DNA of 11,500 nucleotides from Flavobacteriales bacterium. Its GTDB lineage: Bacteria > Bacteroidota > Bacteroidia > Flavobacteriales > Crocinitomicaceae. Of the stretch, positions 7,867 through 11,500 are shown in pieces. The stretch lies in assembly GCA_947375085.1 (NCBI GenBank), contig CANCEQ010000092.1, positions 1 to 11,500 of the forward strand, read 5' to 3'. A program made the position numbers and the translations under genes. The notes under the pieces are model-generated. The model ran no database searches, was not told the DNA's origin, and saw nothing but the letters and a program-made list of their open reading frames with translations. The number at the start of each line of letters is the position of its first letter. Position 1 is the stretch's first letter.

Positions 7867-9117
7867 TTAAGCATAAATTTGCTTTAACTTCATAGTTTCG
7901 GTCTTTAAAGCTCCGTCTAAAAGTTTAGCATAATGTTGAGTTTGAGTAACTTTTTTATGTCCCATACAAGCAGATATATATTCTAATGGCATTTTGTTGC
8001 TTAAACATACTGTGGTAGCAAAAGTATGTCTACTCACATACCAGGTTAAATGCTTCTTTATTCCAGCGAGTGTAGCTATAACCTTTAAATATTCATTTAT
8101 TTTTTGATTACTATATCTAGGTAATAATTTGCCAGAGTCAATACAGCGAGGGTCATTTTTGTACTTATTAATAATATCTTTGACTGGAGGTAGAATTATT
8201 ATATCAGACTTAACTCCAGACTTCTGCCTTTTTGCTCGTAACCACTTATCTCCATCCATATCAAGGTCAATATTATTTATAGTTAAGTTCATAGCATCAC
8301 ATGGAGCGTATGATGTGTAGCAACTAAACAAGAAAATATCTCTAACTGTTTGTAATTTTTTAGAAGGGAGTTCAACTTCATTGAACATTTTAAATTCTAA
8401 TGGTGTAAGAAAAACAGTTTCAACTTCTTCCAGTTTTGTTTCATAAATATCAAACGGATTAGATGTGATGAATTTTCTTTTCACACAAAAATTGAAAATA
8501 GTTTTAAGGTTTCGGATATATTTGACAGCAGTATTATTTACCACACCTTTTTTATCTTTACCATTAGGTCTTTCATATCTAAGGTAATCATCGAAATCTA
8601 ATATCATTAAATCAGCCATATCTTCTACATTTACATCGTTGCCTAATTTTTTATATTTTAAAAAATCTTGAAATATTCGAACAACTCTTTTATACTTCTT
8701 TTCAGTATCATCTGTTACTTCTGCTTTTTCAACTCTTTTTTTAAAGTGATTGATATGGTAATTTGCAACATCAATTAAAGTTGTTTTCTTTTTTTCTTTT
8801 ACTATGCTTTTACCTAAAAAGGTGTCTTTTACATCTTTCGCATCAATATCTCGTTCTGGATAAAGTCTTATGAGCTCTAAATAGATATCATCCATTTTGG
8901 AAGGTATTTCGTAAATGTAATTCTTTAGTGAAATCTCATTTGCTATTTTTTTAGCTGTGAGTAGCATGTTGGTCTCTTTCCAACGTTCTTGTTTGATATA
9001 ATGTCCAGTTGACATTGTTGATGAACTAGAACCTACATTAATCTTGATATAGATTGCAGATTCACCATTTCTTAACTTATCTCCTTTGAGATAAAAACTT
9101 GTTGTTAGCTTCTTCAT
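7867..9117 (-). CDS. Tyrosine recombinase (integrase), Bacteroidota type
   Basis: This site-specific recombinase would integrate and excise the element. I prefer the ATG at 9117 (MKKLTTSFYLKG, 416 residues), because the N-terminal SFYLKxxKxxxGxxxIYIKI pattern is the usual start of the family's arm-binding domain. The longer start at 9186 adds 23 hydrophobic residues and falls inside the 32-bp regulatory block. Counting from 9117, the SAM-like core-binding domain spans about 105-210 and the catalytic domain about 220-416. Visible active-site positions are Lys299 (RQKS), Arg363 (YVSRHTF), His387 (MGHKK) and the nucleophile Tyr396 (QHYAKL). The first catalytic Arg is replaced by Ala271 (TSYAPCDAMNL), as occurs in many Bacteroidota recombinases related to IntDOT, and the His of HxxR is Tyr360. 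The gene heads a minus-strand cluster, and the tandem repeats and tRNA remnant lie just upstream. Confidence 0.93.
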   Translation of the reverse strand: MKKLTTSFYLKGDKLRNGESAIYIKINVGSSSSTMSTGHYIKQERWKETNMLLTAKKIANEISLKNYIYEIPSKMDDIYLELIRLYPERDIDAKDVKDTFLGKSIVKEKKKTTLIDVANYHINHFKKRVEKAEVTDDTEKKYKRVVRIFQDFLKYKKLGNDVNVEDMADLMILDFDDYLRYERPNGKDKKGVVNNTAVKYIRNLKTIFNFCVKRKFITSNPFDIYETKLEEVETVFLTPLEFKMFNEVELPSKKLQTVRDIFLFSCYTSYAPCDAMNLTINNIDLDMDGDKWLRAKRQKSGVKSDIIILPPVKDIINKYKNDPRCIDSGKLLPRYSNQKINEYLKVIATLAGIKKHLTWYVSRHTFATTVCLSNKMPLEYISACMGHKKVTQTQHYAKLLDGALKTETMKLKQIYA

Positions 9118-9140
9118 TTTATTATAAATTAAATTTGAAG

Positions 9141-9148
9141 CAAACATC
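9141..9148 (-). promoter_or_regulatory. Candidate -7 box for the recombinase gene
   Basis: On the minus strand it reads GATGTTTG, one mismatch from TAnnTTTG, 23 nt before the preferred start at 9117 and 14 nt downstream of the 32-bp block. The matching geometry before the helix-turn-helix gene supports a shared promoter design and the shorter protein start. Confidence 0.4.
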
Positions 9149-9162
9149 CTACAGAAAACAAG

Positions 9163-9194
9163 CAATGTCAGATATATTGTGAACATTGTGAACT
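9163..9194 (-). repeat. 32-bp regulatory block, copy 2 (upstream of recombinase)
   Basis: It matches the block at 6971-7002 in 29 of 32 positions, including an identical run of 20 bases and the final TTGTGAACT. It ends 45 bp from the preferred recombinase start, compared with 48 bp for copy 1. The two TTGTGA motifs are again 9 bp apart. Confidence 0.7.
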
Positions 9195-9222
9195 CCTATT
9201 AAATAAGCATTTCAACTTTTAT

Positions 9223-9258
9223 ATAGGGTAATGAATAGGGTAACGCATAGGGTAACTG
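9223..9258. repeat. Three tandem 12-bp repeats, candidate recombinase arm sites
   Basis: Units ATAGGGTAATGA, ATAGGGTAACGC and ATAGGGTAACTG follow each other without gap. The first nine bases ATAGGGTAA are invariant. Their position between the recombinase gene and the tRNA remnant fits arm-type binding sites for the recombinase or sites for its accessory factor; this is inferred from position. Confidence 0.75.
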
Positions 9259-9340
9259 TACTATCCAATTAAATACCTAAAATGAAAGATGATATTTTTT
9301 AAAATAATTTAAGATTAATCATCAAGTAAAATCACAAAAC

Positions 9341-9354
9341 CTAGTAATTACTAG
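9341..9354. promoter_or_regulatory. 14-bp palindrome in the attachment region
   Basis: CTAGTAATTACTAG is a perfect dyad, flanked by a further AAA/TTT match after two unpaired bases. It lies between the tandem repeats and the tRNA remnant. A protein-binding site is plausible, but nothing shows which protein. Confidence 0.35.
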
Positions 9355-9407
9355 TGTTTCAGAGTTTTTAACCAATAAAAAAAGAGGGGAGGAGTTAGGT
9401 GGAAATA

Positions 9408-9436
9408 AAAAGCCTTACATCAAATGCAAGGCTTTT
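9408..9436 (-). terminator. Intrinsic terminator downstream of the tRNA 3' end
   Basis: AAAAGCCTT (9408-9416) pairs with AAGGCTTTT (9428-9436) over 9 bp, with two more pairs inside an 11-nt interval. On the minus strand the stem is followed by a T-rich run (TTTTTATTT). It begins 1 nt after the tRNA-like 3' end, as expected for a terminator of a tRNA transcript. Confidence 0.7.
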
Positions 9437-9437
9437 A

Positions 9438-9487
9438 GTGGAGTCGGAGGGGTTTGAACCTCTCCAATTTAAACCTGATTTTCAATA
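9438..9487 (-). other. tRNA (or tmRNA) 3'-end remnant, candidate attachment site
   Basis: Read on the minus strand, the stretch ends with GGTTCAAACCCCTCC followed by GACTCCAC: a T-loop (TTCAAAC), a T-stem 3' strand and an acceptor 3' strand CGACTCC with discriminator A. A CCA tail is not encoded. The T-stem 5' strand (AGAGG) pairs imperfectly with CCCTC. Upstream, TTGAAAATCAGG resembles an anticodon loop and stem, but no D-arm or matching GGAGTCG acceptor 5' strand follows, so no complete tRNA is present. The clear core is 9438-9465; the extension to 9487 is doubtful. Which tRNA it comes from cannot be decided, and tmRNA genes end similarly. Such 3' ends are usual targets of tyrosine recombinases. 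Confidence 0.6.
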
Positions 9488-9612
9488 AGTTATATTAATC
9501 AAAATTCTAGCTGTCTGAATAGCTGTCATTTTATATACTTGAAATTGATGTATTTTAAAGAACGTTTTCACGAGTTTAAAATTATACAAAATAATATCAA
9601 AATCAAACAAAT

Positions 9613-9810
9613 TTAATGACAATCTTTTAAGCTATTTTCTATATCTGAAATTGGAATTCCAATGTAATCTGAAAACTCTTTTAGTGTGATTAATTGGTAA
9701 TCTTTTTTGTTAAGCTGTTTTCTTATTTTATTCAAAACAATTCGGGAATAGCGTTCGCTTTTTCCTGTAATAATCATAATATCTTTGGTGTAAATAACGA
9801 TTCGTTTCAT
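9613..9810 (-). CDS. Small helix-turn-helix-like protein
   Basis: This 65-residue protein is basic in its first half, with the order strand (KRIVIYT), helix (KDIMIITG), SERYSRIVLNKIRKQ and then ITLKEFSDYIGIPISDIENSL. The pattern of two short helices, with SERYSR as recognition-helix-like segment, and a second helical pair fits a tiny excisionase/MerR-like DNA-binding protein. Short proteins of this shape appear in many Bacteroidota genomes as I recall, but no function is established that I can name. It is transcribed away from the 249-aa gene, with an intergenic region of 328 bp. The repeated near-palindrome at 9860-9883 lies 50 bp before its start, so autoregulation or control of the divergent cassette is a reasonable inference. 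Confidence 0.75.
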   Translation of the reverse strand: MKRIVIYTKDIMIITGKSERYSRIVLNKIRKQLNKKDYQLITLKEFSDYIGIPISDIENSLKDCH

Positions 9811-9859
9811 AGACTTTATTATTTGTTTTGATGGTATTTAGTTCAATTTATCTATTGTA

Positions 9860-9883
9860 ATACTTTAACTATACTTTAAGTAT
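9860..9883. promoter_or_regulatory. Two overlapping 13-bp near-palindromes, candidate operator
   Basis: ATACTTTAACTAT (9860-9872) and ATACTTTAAGTAT (9871-9883) differ at one base and are offset by 11 bp, about one helical turn. The second is a perfect inverted repeat, ATACTT and AAGTAT around one T. The layout suits two protein dimers bound on the same face of the DNA. Confidence 0.5.
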
Positions 9884-10019
9884 TAAGAAGAGTAACTGTA
9901 TTTGTTCAATAAAATGTATTTTAAAACCCAATTAACGCAAAAATAAAGCTTTTTTGTACAGGTATAAACTATCAAAACGGCATAATAATACACAAAGTTT
10001 ATTTGTCGGAAGTCGGTGT

Positions 10020-10050
10020 TTTGAATGATTATCTCACTCCTATATATTTG
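10020..10050 (+). promoter_or_regulatory. Bacteroidota-type promoter for the three-gene cassette
   Basis: TTTG at 10020-10023 is followed after exactly 19 nt by TATATTTG at 10043-10050. Both boxes match the Bacteroidota -33/-7 consensus fully. Transcription would start near 10055, giving a leader of about 85 nt before the ATG at 10139. Confidence 0.7.
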
Positions 10051-10094
10051 ATTCAACAAACAGAAATTCTATTCGCGACATGAATGATGTTTTC

Positions 10095-10115
10095 AGATTG
10101 AGAAAGTCTCAATCT
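10095..10115 (+). promoter_or_regulatory. Leader hairpin upstream of the 249-aa gene
   Basis: AGATTGAGA and TCTCAATCT form a perfect 9-bp stem around the 3-nt loop AAG. It lies in the predicted leader, 23 bp before the start codon. There is no U-run after it, so it is not a terminator. It could stabilise the transcript, control translation, or be a protein-binding dyad. Confidence 0.45.
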
Positions 10116-10138
10116 ATTGAATTAAATATATAGAAATA

Positions 10139-10888
10139 ATGGCAAAGCAAACAGGTTTGATTAAGATAAAAGGAACGTTGGACAACGTGACCTTTTACAA
10201 GTCGAAAGATGGGCATCTTGCAAAGATGAAAACGTCATTGGATGGCGAACGCATCAAGACAGACCCATCTTTCGCGAGAACACGTGAAAACGGTTCAGAA
10301 TTCGGAAGTATTGCTACTACTGGGAAATTGTTTCGTGATTCATTACGAAATATTACTGTAAATGTAGCAGACAACAAGTTACTTACAAGAGTAACGCAAG
10401 TTATGGCAAAAATCAAAAATTTAGATGCAACGAGTATTCGTGGTTCTAGAAATGTTGGTGTTGGAATTGGAAATGCTACGGCAAAAGCATTGTTAAAAGG
10501 ATTTGAATTTAATTCAGGTTCTTTTTTAGCGAGCATTTTGTATAAACCTTATGTGTTAACGGGTGCAACAGGTGTAATTACAATTGCAGGTTTGGTTCCT
10601 GCTACTGACGTGGTTTTTCCTGCAGGCGCAACACACATGAGTTTAACAGGTGGTTATGCCAACTTAAATTTTGCGACTGGTATTGTAGATTTCAAAATGA
10701 CAAACGTTTTGAATTTAGCAATTACAGCTCCTGCAACTGCTGTGACTTTAACTCCTACAGCTGTTCCGGCAGGAACAGGAACAAAGATTTATCTTTTGAA
10801 AATTGAGTTTTTCCAATTGGTGAATGGTGTTCAATATTCACTCAAAAATGGTTCTTACAATGCGTTGAGAATCATTGATGTACAATAA
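10139..10888 (+). CDS. Conserved-looking protein of unknown function, first gene of cassette
   Basis: The 249-residue product has no signal peptide. Residues 1-100 are charged and contain LIKIKGTLDNVTFYKSKDG, an RTRENGSEFG motif near 50-59 and a basic helical stretch. Residues about 130-249 are beta-strand-rich and full of Ala, Thr, Val and Gly, ending in a KIYLLKIEFFQ segment and NGVQYSLKNGSYNALRIIDV. The short, well-ordered motifs suggest a real, conserved family. My impression is that similar proteins are frequent in flavobacteria, but I cannot name one with a proven role. A structural or coat-like protein is possible given the two-part layout and the holin-like neighbour. It has a strong promoter and is followed after 11 nt by the 69-aa gene. 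Its G+C content is higher than in genes to the left. Confidence 0.85.
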   Translation: MAKQTGLIKIKGTLDNVTFYKSKDGHLAKMKTSLDGERIKTDPSFARTRENGSEFGSIATTGKLFRDSLRNITVNVADNKLLTRVTQVMAKIKNLDATSIRGSRNVGVGIGNATAKALLKGFEFNSGSFLASILYKPYVLTGATGVITIAGLVPATDVVFPAGATHMSLTGGYANLNFATGIVDFKMTNVLNLAITAPATAVTLTPTAVPAGTGTKIYLLKIEFFQLVNGVQYSLKNGSYNALRIIDVQ

Positions 10889-10899
10889 TCTTTTGAGTT

Positions 10900-11109
10900 A
10901 TGGGAATAGTAGCAAGATTTAACGCACCAACACCAAAGTTTTTTAAGCTTTTGAGAAATATTGGTCTTGGATTGGCTGCAACAGGTGGAGCGCTTATCGC
11001 GACACCTATTGCATTGCCTGCGATGGTGGTTCTATTCGGCCAATATTTGGTAGTGGCTGGAACTGTTGCGTCAGCAGTAGCACAAACTGCAGTGAGCAAC
11101 GAAGAATAA
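10900..11109 (+). CDS. Small membrane protein, holin-like in shape
   Basis: This 69-residue protein has a basic, amphipathic start (residues 1-20: FNAPTPKFFKLLRN) followed by two hydrophobic helices, about 21-38 and 41-63, rich in Gly and Ala (GLGLAATGGALIATP). It ends in a short acidic tail, SNEE. Size, charge layout and helical hairpin are what small holins, phage coat subunits or pore-forming peptides look like, but no family can be named. The ATG comes 11 nt after the stop of the 249-aa gene, so the two are co-transcribed. An overlapping minus-strand frame also exists; this strand is chosen because of operon position and sensible composition. Confidence 0.75.
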   Translation: MGIVARFNAPTPKFFKLLRNIGLGLAATGGALIATPIALPAMVVLFGQYLVVAGTVASAVAQTAVSNEE

Positions 11110-11138
11110 AAGAAATATTAATATTTAAAAAATTAGCA

Positions 11139-11495
11139 ATGGCAAATTGTAATGAATTACTTGGAGTAAAAAACAGCAACTTACAAGTACAGTTTAAAAT
11201 GAAAAAAAGACCTGCATTTAAGGCAGGCGCAGAATTGAGTTCTAAAGTAAATTTGGTTTCAATTGATGTGAATGAAGATATAATTGAAGATGCTGAGATT
11301 TTCGAAATGAACATCAATATTCAAAAAGAATCTAAATGTGATGATACTGCACCAATTTCGATTGATGCAATCAAAGAAATGCAAGCGCGTTTAGAGGAAA
11401 GACTTCAATATTTAGCACAAATTGCTGAAGAAACGATGAAGTTAGAACGAATTGAAGCAGAAGAAAGAAATGCAGCTGATCAAGCACAATCTTAA
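11139..11495 (+). CDS. Small acidic coiled-coil protein of unknown function
   Basis: This 118-residue protein starts with MANCNELLG. Residues about 10-65 look strand-rich and include a basic patch (KMKKRPAFKAG). Residues about 75-118 form a long, charged helix with heptad-like spacing (IKEMQARLEERLQYLAQIAEETMKLERIEAEERNA), suggesting oligomerisation. No signal peptide or membrane segment is present. It follows the 69-aa gene after 29 nt on the same strand and shares its higher G+C content, so it belongs to the same cassette, which may continue beyond the window. A scaffold, chaperone or spanin-like partner is possible but not shown. Confidence 0.8.
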   Translation: MANCNELLGVKNSNLQVQFKMKKRPAFKAGAELSSKVNLVSIDVNEDIIEDAEIFEMNINIQKESKCDDTAPISIDAIKEMQARLEERLQYLAQIAEETMKLERIEAEERNAADQAQS

Positions 11496-11500
11496 AAAAT

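Larger units (their letters stand above)
9118..9612. other. Gene-free attachment and control region
   Basis: This stretch of almost 500 bp contains no convincing gene. From left to right it holds the recombinase promoter area with the 32-bp block, three 12-bp repeats, a purine-rich run at about 9377-9396, a 14-bp palindrome before it, a minus-strand terminator and the tRNA-like remnant. From about 9488 to 9612 I see only AT-rich sequence. Confidence 0.6.
9811..10138. other. Divergent intergenic region with control sites
   Basis: No gene is seen in these 328 bp. They contain the operator-like repeat (9860-9883), a complete plus-strand promoter (10020-10050) and a leader hairpin (10095-10115). 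A possible minus-strand -7 box, TATTTTTG, lies at 9938-9945 for the 65-aa gene, but without a properly spaced -33 element. Confidence 0.5.

Noticed and set aside
9118..9186. N-terminal extension of the recombinase from the ATG at 9186
   Set aside because: The extra 23 residues are hydrophobic and unlike the family's N terminus, and their start overlaps the duplicated 32-bp block and lies upstream of the candidate -7 box.
9438..9530. A complete tRNA gene on the minus strand
   Set aside because: No GGAGTCG acceptor 5' strand or D-arm follows the 3' half, and the anticodon stem does not pair, so only a remnant is called.
10872..11317. Minus-strand open frames across the 69-aa and 118-aa genes
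   Set aside because: They overlap better-supported plus-strand genes that continue the cassette, and their products show no recognisable structure.

Overview
The window looks like an accessory region of a flavobacterium or close relative (Bacteroidota). The DNA is very AT-rich, Shine-Dalgarno sequences are weak or absent before most starts, one promoter fits the Bacteroidota pattern (TTTG, 19 nt, TAnnTTTG) exactly, and the exported proteins carry FISUMP and DUF3298-type domains that are common in this phylum. The species cannot be named from the sequence.

Left part (1-6540, plus strand): an unrecognised protein that may be cut by the window edge is followed by a tight three-gene operon for exported or membrane-anchored proteins. 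The outer two genes (644 and 1004 aa) are paralogues. They share a signal peptide and about 290 residues of helical repeats, then switch to different C-terminal modules: a DUF3298-like domain in one, and two FISUMP domains flanking a MORN-like segment in the other. Between them lies a short membrane-anchored coiled-coil protein. The three probably act together in the cell envelope, but their job is unknown.

Middle (6540-9500, minus strand): a mobile-element end. A tyrosine recombinase of the Bacteroidota type is followed by an unknown 270-aa gene and an excisionase-like helix-turn-helix gene. Upstream of the recombinase are three tandem 12-bp repeats, a 14-bp palindrome, an intrinsic terminator and the 3' end of a tRNA (or tmRNA) gene, which together look like an attachment region. 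A nearly identical 32-bp block sits at almost the same distance upstream of both the recombinase and the helix-turn-helix gene, which suggests they are switched together. A perfect 19-bp hairpin ends 2 nt before the start codon of the 270-aa gene.

Right part (9600-11500): a 65-aa DNA-binding-like protein on the minus strand faces a plus-strand cassette of three small genes (249, 69 and 118 aa), across an intergenic region with an operator-like repeat and a strong promoter. The cassette is clearly richer in G and C than the left part. The 69-aa product is holin-like in shape. I cannot assign a function to the other two; a phage-like or secreted-particle role is only a guess. It is the best candidate here for an undescribed system, followed by the paralogous envelope operon.
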